From an uncultured Lachnospiraceae bacterium (lineage in GTDB: Bacteria > Bacillota > Clostridia > Lachnospirales > Lachnospiraceae): a DNA stretch of 59,040 nucleotides. The stretch spans positions 1 to 59,040 of the forward strand of contig CAMNTQ010000017.1 of the NCBI GenBank assembly GCA_946558695.1, written 5' to 3'. A program made the translations under genes and the position numbers. Shown here piece after piece: positions 25,898-34,238 of this stretch. The first letter of the stretch is position 1, and the number at the start of each line of letters is the position of its first letter. The notes under the pieces were generated by a model that did no database searches, was not told where the DNA came from, and worked only from the letters and a program-made list of their open reading frames with translations.

Positions 25898-27502
25898 TTA
25901 ATTTTCTATACTATATACAACCTCTCCGCCTACTACCGTCTTTTCTGCTTTTATTTCGTGAATTCTCTGCGGACAGATTTGGAAGATATCTTCATTCAAT
26001 GCCGCAAAGTCTGCGTATTTCCCGACAGATATGGTGCCGCGGACATTTTCCTGATTCGTACAATAGGCCGCATTCTTCGTAAACATAGATACCGCCTCAT
26101 AAATACTTATCCTCTCCTCCGGTACCAGACAGTTTTCTTCCTTCCGCCCCGGCGCCGATCTGGTAACTGCGCATTCCATGCCGATAAACGGGTTGATGTC
26201 CTCTACCGGTGCATCGGATCCTCCGGTTACAATCAATCCTGCCTCCATATAGGATCTGAGCGGAAGAAAAAATCTTTTACGTTCTTTTCCGATTCGGTCT
26301 TCACATATATCCACCCAGTTTCTGATAAACACAGGCTGCACATCCAGAATTACCGGCAGTTTTTTCATTCGTTCTATATAACCTTCTGCTATGACCATCG
26401 CGTGAATGATCCGGAACCGTTTCTTTACTCCGCATATCTTCACTGCGTTCTCAATCGCTGTCAGTACCATATCCATGGCTTTGTCCCCTATGGCATGAAT
26501 CGCCACTTCCATTCCATATTGGTAGCTTTCCAGGACTTCCGCATTCATCTCTTCCTGGGTGCGGACTAACACGCCGTAAGTACCTGGGTCATCGCTGTAT
26601 TCCTCTAGCAAAGCGGCAGAACGGGTACTCAGTGAGCCGTCCGAAAATAACTTCTTTGCTCCCACCATAATCTTATCGTTCCCAATCCCGGTGACTGCTC
26701 CTATCGTCTTTGCGAGAGGCGCCGAAGAATTCAGAATAATACGGATCGGCAAGTTTCCTTCTTCCTCAAGCTCCTGATACTGATACAGATATTCCAGCGG
26801 ATCGCCGGAATAGGATGTATACGTAGAAATACAGGTAAATCCCGCTTTCGCACACTCCTTCAATTCTTCAGAAAGCGCTTCCTTCTTTATCTCATAAGTC
26901 GGAAGAATCGGCCCCATAAGCGGCAGCAGCAGATCATTGTAGAGTCCTTCTCTGACAATTCCATTGGGTTCTCCGTCCTCATCAAAATCAACCAGACCTT
27001 CCAATGGCCATTGGAATCCTTTTCCGATTCCTGCAAGTTCAAGCGCCTTGCTATTCAGCATAAATGCATGCCCGCAATAGGTCTGTATCAGGATCGGACG
27101 TTCTTTTGATATCTGATCCAGTTCATACCGGTTCGGCAGACGTCCCTCTTTCATCCTCTCAATATGAAGTCCTGTCCCCTGCGCCCAGCGTCCCGGCTTA
27201 AGACTTGCATCTTTTTCTTTCATTCGATCTATGATTTCGCCGACCGAATCCGCATCTTTCAGATCCACACGCTGTCTTGCTTCACAATCCATTACCAGAT
27301 GCATATGCGTATCCGTCATCCCGGGAATCACAACAGCCCCCTCCATATCGATAACCTCATCGGCCGCAATTTTTAAAGCCTCTTCTGACGAGCCCACAAA
27401 TACGAATTTCCCGTCTCTTACGGCAACTGCCTCTGCATAATCACCTTCCCTTTCCATTGTATAAAATTTACCGTTTATATAAAGTTTATCCGCAGCATTC
27501 AT
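25898..27502 (-). CDS. YtcJ-like amidohydrolase
   Basis: 534 residues from the ATG at 27502, chosen because AAAGGAGGTGG stands 7-8 bases upstream; a 45-codon upstream extension lacks one. The amidohydrolase-3 fold shows DTHMHLVMD (metal HxH) near residue 68, VAIHAIGDKAMD, and GGSDAPVEDINPFIGM near the C-terminus. It hydrolyses an amide or related bond of an unknown cytosolic substrate. It is first in the operon with the symporter, peptidase and permease. Confidence 0.88.
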   Translation of the reverse strand: MNAADKLYINGKFYTMEREGDYAEAVAVRDGKFVFVGSSEEALKIAADEVIDMEGAVVIPGMTDTHMHLVMDCEARQRVDLKDADSVGEIIDRMKEKDASLKPGRWAQGTGLHIERMKEGRLPNRYELDQISKERPILIQTYCGHAFMLNSKALELAGIGKGFQWPLEGLVDFDEDGEPNGIVREGLYNDLLLPLMGPILPTYEIKKEALSEELKECAKAGFTCISTYTSYSGDPLEYLYQYQELEEEGNLPIRIILNSSAPLAKTIGAVTGIGNDKIMVGAKKLFSDGSLSTRSAALLEEYSDDPGTYGVLVRTQEEMNAEVLESYQYGMEVAIHAIGDKAMDMVLTAIENAVKICGVKKRFRIIHAMVIAEGYIERMKKLPVILDVQPVFIRNWVDICEDRIGKERKRFFLPLRSYMEAGLIVTGGSDAPVEDINPFIGMECAVTRSAPGRKEENCLVPEERISIYEAVSMFTKNAAYCTNQENVRGTISVGKYADFAALNEDIFQICPQRIHEIKAEKTVVGGEVVYSIEN

Positions 27503-27577
27503 TGATCCACCTCCTTTTTTCTTAACGCAAAATATTTTTCCCCCTATATCACCTTTGGATCCCTTTGTGATAAAAAC

Positions 27578-27607
27578 ATTATACCAGTATCCCGGGATTC
27601 CGGTAAA
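27578..27607 (-). promoter_or_regulatory. Promoter for the amidohydrolase operon with a palindrome in the spacer
   Basis: On the minus strand TATAAT (27583-27578) has a weak -35 (TTTACC, 27607-27602) at 18 bases. The perfect palindrome ATCCCGGGAT (27589-27598) lies in the spacer, where a repressor would block polymerase. The neighbouring GntR protein is the natural candidate, but that link is inferred from position only. Confidence 0.45.
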
Positions 27608-27687
27608 TTGACAAATTACCCAAAAAGAAAGAAACATTTTTAGATATTATACACAAATACTAATACTAATTATTCATTATACTAATA

Positions 27688-27720
27688 ACAGCCGCGGCTG
27701 TAAAAACATACCGCGGCTGT
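27688..27720 (-). terminator. Hairpin downstream of the GntR gene
   Basis: A 10-bp perfect stem (ACAGCCGCGG at 27688-27697 pairing with CCGCGGCTGT at 27711-27720) with a 13-base loop. The left arm also runs into a separate 14-base perfect palindrome (ACAGCCGCGGCTGT). On the minus strand the following tract is U-rich but interrupted (UUAUUAGU), so termination may be weak. AT-rich repeats (TTAGTAT) follow. Confidence 0.5.
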
Positions 27721-27760
27721 AAAAAATACCTCTTTCTCATATTCTTTTGTTTTTTAATCC

Positions 27761-28420
27761 TTAAGACATATAGGACCACACCATATCCCTCAATTGTTCC
27801 AGATGTGTCTGTATCAGACCATACAGGCAATTGGGATCCTCTTTTCTCGAAATCGCATCTAAGATCTCTCTATGCTCATCACATGCCTCTATCAATCGGC
27901 CGGATACAACCAGATTTTTGGCAGTCAGAGAAGATATCCGATACTGATATGCTTCAAACAACTCGTCAAATTCATCATTTTTCGCCGAATTAACAAGGCA
28001 TTTATGGAATTCAAGATCAAATTCTGAAAACACTTCAATATTCCGATTATGATTCAGCGCCTGTTCCATAGATGCTAAAATCCCGTTCATTTTCTCTATG
28101 TACTTCTGATTCTCCGATTGATCGGCATTGCTCGCCAAATTGATCGCACAGAAACTTTCAATCGCCACTCTCACTTTATATGTACTATGTACATCCTCAT
28201 ACGACATCCGGTGCAGGCAAAACCCCCTGCCGGGTATGATGTCAATATACTTATCCTGACTCAAACGCGCAAGCGCAACCTTAAAAGGCGTCCGTGATAC
28301 ACCCAGCTCGCTACACATCTTGGTTTCAGAATAAATAACATCCGGCTCTAACTTACACTCTATAATTAATTTCTTTAAGTGAAGATAGGCTTGTTCCTGC
28401 AGTGAACGATGTACATACAT
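27761..28420 (-). CDS. GntR-family transcriptional regulator (FCD type)
   Basis: 219 residues. N-terminal winged helix: YSETKMCSELGVSRTPFKVALARLSQDKYIDIIPGRGFCLHRM. The remainder is all-helical, as in FadR/FCD effector domains (residues ~75-215), with HKCLVNSAKNDEF carrying one expected metal-ligand His. FCD regulators usually sense carboxylate metabolites. It sits immediately upstream of the amidohydrolase operon on the same strand and probably regulates it. The spacing of GGAGG to ATG is long (13 bases); an ATG closer by is followed directly by a stop. Confidence 0.85.
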   Translation of the reverse strand: MYVHRSLQEQAYLHLKKLIIECKLEPDVIYSETKMCSELGVSRTPFKVALARLSQDKYIDIIPGRGFCLHRMSYEDVHSTYKVRVAIESFCAINLASNADQSENQKYIEKMNGILASMEQALNHNRNIEVFSEFDLEFHKCLVNSAKNDEFDELFEAYQYRISSLTAKNLVVSGRLIEACDEHREILDAISRKEDPNCLYGLIQTHLEQLRDMVWSYMS

Positions 28421-28523
28421 ACTACATTATAATCCTCCTGATTATTCCAATTTCTTATCTATATGTTATATTATCATCGTTATAAATTTTTATCAAGAAT
28501 AAATTAGATAATGCTGCCATGCT

Positions 28524-28733
28524 CTACTCAATCCCAAGCACTGGATAATCCTGATCTTCCACAGCCTTTTTTAATACATCATCAGAAATTTCTGCATTCA
28601 GCGTCACAACTGCCGTTCCCGTTTCATGGCTTACGGCTGCCTCGTCTACCTCCGGCAGCGCCTCGAGAACCTTTTTCACTCTTGCCTCGCAGTGTCCGCA
28701 CATCATTCCTTCGATTTTCATTGTTTTTTTCAT
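28524..28733 (-). other. Candidate internal translation start yielding a free CopZ-like chaperone
   Basis: Within copA, in the same frame, an ATG at 28733 begins a 69-residue CopZ-sized HMA domain that ends at the copA stop. Immediately upstream (28748-28741) is AAGGAGGA with a 7-base spacer, as strong as any ribosome-binding site in this window. Most in-gene sequence has no such site. The simplest reading is a gene fusion of copA and copZ that kept the old copZ start, so both a CopA fusion and free CopZ could be made. Not proven by sequence. Confidence 0.55.
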
Positions 28734-31184
28734 TGTTGCATCCTCCTTCACTATTTGATTATTCGGGTTACTCTTCTCTTTCTTCGCAGCATCCTCCTTA
28801 CTGCCTCCGGTATCTTTTTCTTCCGTCTCAAATACCGACACGCCGATTGCCTCTTTGTTCTTTACTTTTTTATCTCTGCCGGCATCGTGCAGCCGAAACC
28901 AGTTAAGACGCAGTGCGTTTGTCACGACGCAGAAGCTGGAAAGGCTCATTGCCGCCGCACCGAACATCGGATTTAATTTCAGTCCAAATAAGGGATACCA
29001 TACTCCCGCTGCCAGCGGTATGCCGATAACATTGTAGAAAAATGCCCAGAACAGATTTTCATGGATATTTCTAAGGGTTGCCCGGCTCATGCGGATAGCT
29101 GCCGGGACATCGCTCAGGCGGCTTTTCATAAGCACCACGTCCGCCGCATCGATGGCAATATCCGTTCCCGCGCCGATGGCAATTCCCATATCTGCTCTTG
29201 TAAGAGCCGGCGCATCATTGATTCCGTCGCCGACCATCGCTACCTTGCCATGCTCCTTAAGCGCACGGATCACACTTTCCTTTCCGTCGGGAAGAACTCC
29301 GGCAATTACCTCGTCAACGCCCGCCTGCGCTCCGATGGCTTTGGCCGTCCGCTCATTATCACCTGTCAGCATGACTACATGGATTCCCATATTCCGAAGC
29401 TCTTTCACTGCCCCCGGACTGTCTTCTTTGATTACGTCCGCCACCGCAATGATTCCTAAAAGTTTATCATTCTTGCTAAAAAACAATGGCGTCTTTCCCT
29501 GTCCGGCAAGCTCTGCCGCCTTCTCTTTAATGTCCTTCGGAACCTTAACATGCCCGGAGATGAATTTCTGATTTCCGCCGCTTAACCTATCTCCTCCGAG
29601 ATCCGCAGTCAGCCCGTTGCCTGCAACCGCACGGAAATCCGCCACTTCCATATCTGCATATTTCTTTTCTGTCAGCAAAACTTTTTCAAGCTCAGGAAGA
29701 CGGGATTCTCCCAACGCGAGGACTGCTCTTGCCAGAGGATGTTCGCTTCTTTTTTCCAGCACATACGCATAGGCGAGAAGTTCCTGCTCCGTCACGCCGG
29801 ATATCGGACACATGTCCGTTACTTTCGGCTCTCCGCTTGTAATCGTCCCGGTCTTATCAAGCGCTACAATCTGTGTCTTTCCCGTCTCCTCCAGAGAGAC
29901 GGCGGTCTTGAATAGAATGCCGTTCTTCGCACTCATTCCATTTCCAACCATAATCGCTACCGGAGTCGCAAGCCCCAGCGCACACGGACAGCTGATAACC
30001 AGCACCGAGATTCCCCTTGCCAGCGCAAAGCCGATACTTTGTCCCACAAGAAGCCACACCGCAATGGTTACAACTGCAATTCCGATCACTACCGGAACAA
30101 ATATGCCCGACACCCTGTCAGCCACCTTGGCAATGGGCGCTTTCGTAGCCGCCGCATCGCTGACCATCTGGATAATCTGGGATAAGGTGGTGTCCTCGCC
30201 GATCCTCACTGCCTCGCACTTTAAAAATCCGGACTGGTTCAAGGTTGCCGCCGACACCTTTGCTCCCTCTTCCTTGTCAACCGGAATGCTCTCTCCTGTG
30301 AGCGCCGCCTCATTTACGGCACTGTTTCCCTCCAGAACGATCCCGTCAACCGGTATATTTTCACCGGGACGCACGACGAATATATCGCCGATCCGCACCT
30401 GTTCAATAGGAACCTCTTCTTCCGCGCCGTCTTTTAAGAGTACTGCCGTCTTAGGCGCCAGCTTCATAAGACTCTTTAAGGCATCCGTTGTCCTTCCTTT
30501 GGATCTCGCTTCCAGCATCTTTCCTACTGTAATAAGCGTCAGGATCATCGCAGCAGATTCAAAATAAAATTCGTGCATATATGCCATAACGCCTTCCATA
30601 TCCATCCGCATCTGGGCGTCTGTCATGGCAAACAAAGCGTAAGTGCTGTACACGTAGGAGGCTCCCGCGCCGAGAGCCACAAGCGCATCCATGTTGGGCG
30701 CTCTATGAACCATACTCTTAAAACCGCTGACAAAAAACTTCTGATTAATAATCATGACCGCCGTCGTAAAAAGAAGCTGCACCAACCCCACAGCCACATG
30801 ATTTTTCGCCAGAACCTCCGGCAGCGGCCAGTTCCACATCATATGTCCCATAGAAACATACATCATCGGGATCAGAAAACAAAGGGATGCGATCAGTCTC
30901 TTTTTCATCTTCGGCGTCTCATGATCCTTCAATAATCCCTCCGCTTCGTCCATGCTCTTTCCTTTGCCGGCCGCATGTTCCTGACTGCCCTTCTTCGACG
31001 CTCCATATCCGGCATCCGTAACGGCAGCAATAATCTCATCCGCGCCGGCGCTTCCCTCTACTCCCATAGAATTGGTCAGAAGGCTTACCGAACAGGATGT
31101 CACGCCGGGCACTTTTGATACCGCCTTTTCCACTCTGGCGCTGCAGGCGGCGCAGCTCATACCTGTTACTGTATACTGTTCCAT
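28524..31184 (-). CDS. copA: Copper-translocating P-type ATPase with N- and C-terminal metal-binding domains
   Basis: 886 residues. An N-terminal HMA domain (MSCAACSARV) is followed by membrane helices, actuator domain (TGES near 299), transmembrane CPC at 399-401, phosphorylation motif DKTGT at 443-447, SEHPLA, GDGINDAPAL, and two final helices. A charged linker then leads to a second HMA domain at residues 818-886 with MMCGHCEARV. Copper export is expected. The start has AAGGGG upstream. A second HMA at the C-terminus is unusual: it is the size and sequence of a free CopZ chaperone. It follows csoR by 18 bp. Confidence 0.95.
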   Translation of the reverse strand: MEQYTVTGMSCAACSARVEKAVSKVPGVTSCSVSLLTNSMGVEGSAGADEIIAAVTDAGYGASKKGSQEHAAGKGKSMDEAEGLLKDHETPKMKKRLIASLCFLIPMMYVSMGHMMWNWPLPEVLAKNHVAVGLVQLLFTTAVMIINQKFFVSGFKSMVHRAPNMDALVALGAGASYVYSTYALFAMTDAQMRMDMEGVMAYMHEFYFESAAMILTLITVGKMLEARSKGRTTDALKSLMKLAPKTAVLLKDGAEEEVPIEQVRIGDIFVVRPGENIPVDGIVLEGNSAVNEAALTGESIPVDKEEGAKVSAATLNQSGFLKCEAVRIGEDTTLSQIIQMVSDAAATKAPIAKVADRVSGIFVPVVIGIAVVTIAVWLLVGQSIGFALARGISVLVISCPCALGLATPVAIMVGNGMSAKNGILFKTAVSLEETGKTQIVALDKTGTITSGEPKVTDMCPISGVTEQELLAYAYVLEKRSEHPLARAVLALGESRLPELEKVLLTEKKYADMEVADFRAVAGNGLTADLGGDRLSGGNQKFISGHVKVPKDIKEKAAELAGQGKTPLFFSKNDKLLGIIAVADVIKEDSPGAVKELRNMGIHVVMLTGDNERTAKAIGAQAGVDEVIAGVLPDGKESVIRALKEHGKVAMVGDGINDAPALTRADMGIAIGAGTDIAIDAADVVLMKSRLSDVPAAIRMSRATLRNIHENLFWAFFYNVIGIPLAAGVWYPLFGLKLNPMFGAAAMSLSSFCVVTNALRLNWFRLHDAGRDKKVKNKEAIGVSVFETEEKDTGGSKEDAAKKEKSNPNNQIVKEDATMKKTMKIEGMMCGHCEARVKKVLEALPEVDEAAVSHETGTAVVTLNAEISDDVLKKAVEDQDYPVLGIE

Positions 31185-31202
31185 CTGTTATGTCCCCTTA
31201 AC

Positions 31203-31526
31203 TTATTTCATAAGCTTCTGCAAAGTTGCAACAAGCTCGTCAATCGTCTCTTCTTTTCCCTGCCGGATATCCTCCGCCACACAGGTACGGATATGATTCG
31301 CAAGCAACACTTTATTGAAACTGTTAAGAGCCGCATTGACCGCGGAAACTTGTACCAGAATATCCGTACAGTAGACATCCTCCTCAACCATACGCTTCAC
31401 GCCTCTGACCTGTCCCTCGATTCGGCTCAGACGGTTGATCAAGTCGCGGTATTCCTTTTCCGTACGCTCCTTTGTCTTGCCGCAGCCGCATTCCATTATT
31501 TCTTCAGTTCTATTTAATTCATCCAT
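31203..31526 (-). CDS. csoR: CsoR-family copper-sensing repressor
   Basis: 107 residues from the ATG at 31526, picked because AGGGAGG is nine bases upstream; two earlier starts have none in place. The DUF156 helix bundle shows RLSRIEGQVRGVKRMVEEDVYC, then HIRTCVAED: Cys, His and Cys at the Cu(I) site match the CsoR C-H-C pattern. The N-terminal MECGCGKTKE cysteines are an extra feature. It represses copA until Cu(I) binds. A matching operator lies in its promoter at 31574-31602. Confidence 0.93.
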   Translation of the reverse strand: MDELNRTEEIMECGCGKTKERTEKEYRDLINRLSRIEGQVRGVKRMVEEDVYCTDILVQVSAVNAALNSFNKVLLANHIRTCVAEDIRQGKEETIDELVATLQKLMK

Positions 31527-31573
31527 GCTATTCATCCTCCCTGATATTAATACCATTCCCAAGTATCAAATAT

Positions 31574-31602
31574 ATTATATACCCCTATTAGGTATATTGC
31601 AA
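31574..31602 (-). promoter_or_regulatory. csoR-copA promoter with CsoR operator in the spacer
   Basis: On the minus strand TTGCAA (31602-31597) and TATAAT (31579-31574) are 17 bases apart. The pseudo-palindrome TATACCCCTATTAGGTATA (31578-31596, plus strand) fills the spacer and matches the CsoR box style TATACCC...GGGTATA. CsoR bound there would exclude polymerase; Cu(I) would release it. Confidence 0.8.
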
Positions 31603-31743
31603 GTATTTTTTTAATATAGATTGAAAATCAATTCACAATTTGCAAAAAAATTCGGATCGCACTTACCAATCCCTGCGCCTGTTTTTGTTGGGAGCCATCC
31701 ACCGGGCATTTCCCCCCGGCTGCAAGTTTGAAGTCATGCTCTG

Positions 31744-31884
31744 TCTGGTAGCAGGTATCAAACTTTGCTTCTTTTTCATAATCCTAATTCAGCAGAGGAA
31801 ACCGCTAATTACATAGCAAAAATATTTATTGAGGTCAATCAGGTTAAAATCGACCATGTGTTACGGGAAACTGCAGAAAAATGA
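31744..31884 (+). pseudogene. 3' remnant of an unidentified gene
   Basis: A plus-strand frame ending in TGA at 31882-31884 reads ...FHNPNSAEETANYIAKIF and on to VLRETAEK, but upstream it has no start codon or ribosome-binding site and the frame closes with a stop nearby. A hairpin with a U-rich tail follows at 31907-31929. The rest of the ~430-base gap from 31603 to 32041 shows nothing beyond this remnant, the terminator and the next promoter. The gene's family was not recognised. Confidence 0.45.
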
Positions 31885-31906
31885 AAACACAAGGTGAAGA
31901 GAATCA

Positions 31907-31929
31907 GAGTCTTTCATGCTGAAAGGCTC
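31907..31929 (+). terminator. Hairpin ending the remnant gene
   Basis: A 10-bp stem (GAGTCTTTCA with TGAAAGGCTC, one G-U pair) and 3-base loop, followed by CATTTTATC. It lies 23 bases after the remnant's stop codon. Confidence 0.5.
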
Positions 31930-31988
31930 CATTTTATCACGAAAATGACGATAAATATATAAATATGAGATTTTTTCTCGAATTTATA

Positions 31989-32016
31989 TTGTAAAATACG
32001 ATAAGGTGTGTATAAT
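31989..32016 (+). promoter_or_regulatory. Promoter for the AbiL/RloAB-like pair
   Basis: TTGTAA (31989-31994) and TATAAT (32011-32016) with a 16-base spacer; the ATG at 32042 follows 25 bases later. Confidence 0.6.
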
Positions 32017-32041
32017 AGAATAAAGAATGGAGGTAGCAGCT

Positions 32042-33268
32042 ATGTTGTGTCAATTTACAGTTAAGAATTATAAAAGCATACAGGATGAGATAACATTCGA
32101 TATGCAGGCAGCCGCGATTTCAGAACATGATAATAAAGTTATTAAAGATATAGATGGAGAATTGTTTTTGCCAATTTCTGCGATTTATGGTCCTAACGGA
32201 GGCGGAAAATCTAATGTTTTAGAAGCATTGCATACATTGGATTCCAAAGTGTTAAGACCGCTCTGCGCTACTTGTGATAAGGTTGATTGCGATTATAAAG
32301 CCCGTAAAATCCCGGTCGAACCATTTGCATTTTCTGAACAGGCGAAAGATGAGCCTACAGAATTTGAATTGTTTTTTAGAACAGAAAAAGCAGAGTATCG
32401 TTATATCCTTCATGTAAAAGAGGAGAACATTGTTTATGAAAGTCTTGATCGAGTGAAAATGGATACTGGAAGACGTTCGGCGCTTTTCAGAAGAGATACA
32501 GATTCAACAGAATTAAAAGGGATTTTTGGAAGACTAAAGATAAGCGAGGATCTTTCAGCAACCTTGCCGCTGATTTCCTATCTTGGAATTACTTACAAGA
32601 AAAATGAGGTTGTAAGCGATGTATTGAAGTGGTTTGAAGATGCTATTGATTTTCTGAATTACGGAAATCCCTATCAGGAACTGAGAACAGCGATAGCAAA
32701 GTCCGAAGATATAAAACATTTAGTATTGAATATGATAAAAGAGATGGATTTGGATATCGAAGATTTTAGAATTGAAGAAAAGGATAATGACCACATTGAG
32801 GTTTTTACAAAGCATACTGTAGATGGGTATAGTGCAGAAATCACATTGTCGGAAGAATCCAGTGGTACAAGAAAATTGTTCGGGTTACTTCCGTTTATTG
32901 CAAAAAGCCTGATTTATGGAACTACACTGGTCATAGATGAGCTGGACGCAAAGATTCATCCAGTATTACTGCAATATGTAATTAAGCTGTTTACAGATAT
33001 GAGTATAAACAAGAAGGGCGGGCAGTTAATTTTTACTTCACATGATCTGTCTACCATGAATAACGAAGTATTCAGGAGAGACGAAATCTGGTTTGTGGCA
33101 AAGGGAAGGGGACAGAATTCAGGATTATATTCTTTGGTTGAATTTAAAAATGATAAGGGAGAATCTGTTCGTAAGGACGCAAAGTATGATAAACAGTATT
33201 TGGAAGGTAAATATGGTGCAGATCCTTATCTGAAAAAGATTATAGATTGGAGTGATGTAGGTGCCTAA
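32042..33268 (+). CDS. AbiL/RloA-like AAA ATPase
   Basis: 408 residues from the ATG at 32042, set by GGAGG eight bases upstream rather than the ATG at 32027. Walker A is YGPNGGGKSN (near residue 50), an ABC-type signature-like LSEESSGTRKLF near 275, Walker B LVIDELDAKIHP near 300, and the H-loop FTSHDLSTMNN. This SMC/ABC-like ATPase group (AAA_15/21) pairs with RloB/AbiLii proteins in phage-defence operons. It overlaps the next gene by 8 bp. The coding is AT-rich relative to the flanking chromosome, which suggests horizontal transfer. Defence function is inferred from family, not shown. Confidence 0.85.
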   Translation: MLCQFTVKNYKSIQDEITFDMQAAAISEHDNKVIKDIDGELFLPISAIYGPNGGGKSNVLEALHTLDSKVLRPLCATCDKVDCDYKARKIPVEPFAFSEQAKDEPTEFELFFRTEKAEYRYILHVKEENIVYESLDRVKMDTGRRSALFRRDTDSTELKGIFGRLKISEDLSATLPLISYLGITYKKNEVVSDVLKWFEDAIDFLNYGNPYQELRTAIAKSEDIKHLVLNMIKEMDLDIEDFRIEEKDNDHIEVFTKHTVDGYSAEITLSEESSGTRKLFGLLPFIAKSLIYGTTLVIDELDAKIHPVLLQYVIKLFTDMSINKKGGQLIFTSHDLSTMNNEVFRRDEIWFVAKGRGQNSGLYSLVEFKNDKGESVRKDAKYDKQYLEGKYGADPYLKKIIDWSDVGA

Positions 33269-33959
33269 AAAAGCAGGAATGGAGGCATGGAAGAAAAAAC
33301 GCCGTCAAGAACATCTGGAGAAGAAAAAGTACCGTTATTATATATTCTGTGAGGGCGAACAGACGGAACCCCAATACTTTGCAGGTTTTAAGCGTTTGAT
33401 TGAAGAGAATCCAATTTATAAGGATATGGTGCTGATAGAAATAGAGCCTTGCGCTGCAGAGACAATGCGCGTAATTGGTATGGCTGAGAGGTATGCGAAA
33501 AAGAATAAGATACAAAAGGGGCAGATTTGGTGTGTGTATGATAAAGACAGCTTCCCGGCAGATGATTTCAACGGTGTGGTTTTGCGTGCTGAGCGATTGA
33601 ATAAAGAGAATCCTGAATTACAGTATCATACGGTGTGGAGTAATGAGTGTATTGAGTTTTGGTTTCTTTTGCATTTCGCTTATTATACATCAAATAATCA
33701 TAGGACGGAATATATTTCTTTTTTGAATGATAAGTTCAGAGAACTTAGGATTGGAAAATATCAGAAAAATATGAAGAATATTTTTGATGTTTTGATGGAG
33801 AAAGGGAATCCAAAGCTGGCGATACGGTATGCAAAACGGATTATAAAAGATGGACAAGGTAAGACACCGACAGAAATTGCGCCGGGAACGAAAGTATATG
33901 AGTTAGTGGAGGAATTGACTAAATATTTACCAGATGATAAGAAGAGTTTTATTTTGTAA
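33261..33959 (+). CDS. RloB/AbiLii-like protein (Toprim-like)
   Basis: 232 residues with a GTG start at 33261 and GGAG eight bases upstream, overlapping the ATPase stop. A basic N-terminus (KKKRRQEHLEKKKYRYYIF) leads into CEGEQTEPQYF and later CVYDKDSFPADDF. The E and DxD residues in these two motifs suggest a Toprim-like fold, as in OLD and PARIS nucleases. SNECIEFWFLLHF is another RloB signature. By analogy the ATPase senses a phage event and activates the partner. Whether this variant cuts RNA, DNA or tRNA is unknown. Confidence 0.85.
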   Translation: MPKKAGMEAWKKKRRQEHLEKKKYRYYIFCEGEQTEPQYFAGFKRLIEENPIYKDMVLIEIEPCAAETMRVIGMAERYAKKNKIQKGQIWCVYDKDSFPADDFNGVVLRAERLNKENPELQYHTVWSNECIEFWFLLHFAYYTSNNHRTEYISFLNDKFRELRIGKYQKNMKNIFDVLMEKGNPKLAIRYAKRIIKDGQGKTPTEIAPGTKVYELVEELTKYLPDDKKSFIL

Positions 33960-33987
33960 AAGGCTGGATATACAGGAGGAAAATATT

Positions 33988-34065
33988 TTGAATACAGAAA
34001 ATACTTTAATTGCATTAGCATATGCGAAAGAAAATGATAATCCTTTAGAAGTTTTTGGTAATTAG
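33988..34065 (+). pseudogene. Third gene of the AbiL-like operon, cut off by an insertion after 25 codons
   Basis: Starting 28 bases after the RloB stop, a TTG with GGAGG eight bases upstream opens a frame reading MNTENTLIALAYAKENDNPL. It ends in TAG whose bases belong to the inverted repeat of the outer IS element (34063). The continuation beyond the element (from 36788) has no clear matching frame. The small gene may have been a third component or simply a neighbour; the sequence left is too short to assign. Confidence 0.55.
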
Positions 34066-34137
34066 TGTCTGCTGATTAAGTAAAAATTAGCAAATTCCAG
34101 TTCTCATATCAATTCCCGGATTGGAACAGATATAAAA

Positions 34138-34145
34138 GAGCGCAA
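34138..34145. repeat. Left target-site duplication of the IS256 element
   Basis: GAGCGCAA, matched exactly at 35776-35783. Confidence 0.8.
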
Positions 34146-34238
34146 GGTAGTGTAAAATAGTTTGTGTCTTTGGAAAAAAATACCTCTTTTTTGGTAAGAA
34201 TCAAGATATGACAATTCTTATCGAAAAGGAGTATTTTT

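Noticed and set aside
27503-27760. Possible riboswitch or T-box in the leader before the amidohydrolase gene
   Set aside because: No T-box core motif or aptamer signature; only a promoter with a palindrome, AT-rich repeats and a hairpin were found.
29812-30567. A 251-codon plus-strand frame opposite copA
   Set aside because: Shadow of a long, well-conserved P-type ATPase gene.
33261-33959. PARIS (AriB) assignment for the partner of the ATPase
   Set aside because: The CEGEQTEPQYF and ECIEFWFLLHF motifs fit RloB/AbiLii better; the Toprim-like residues are shared, so only an analogy is kept.
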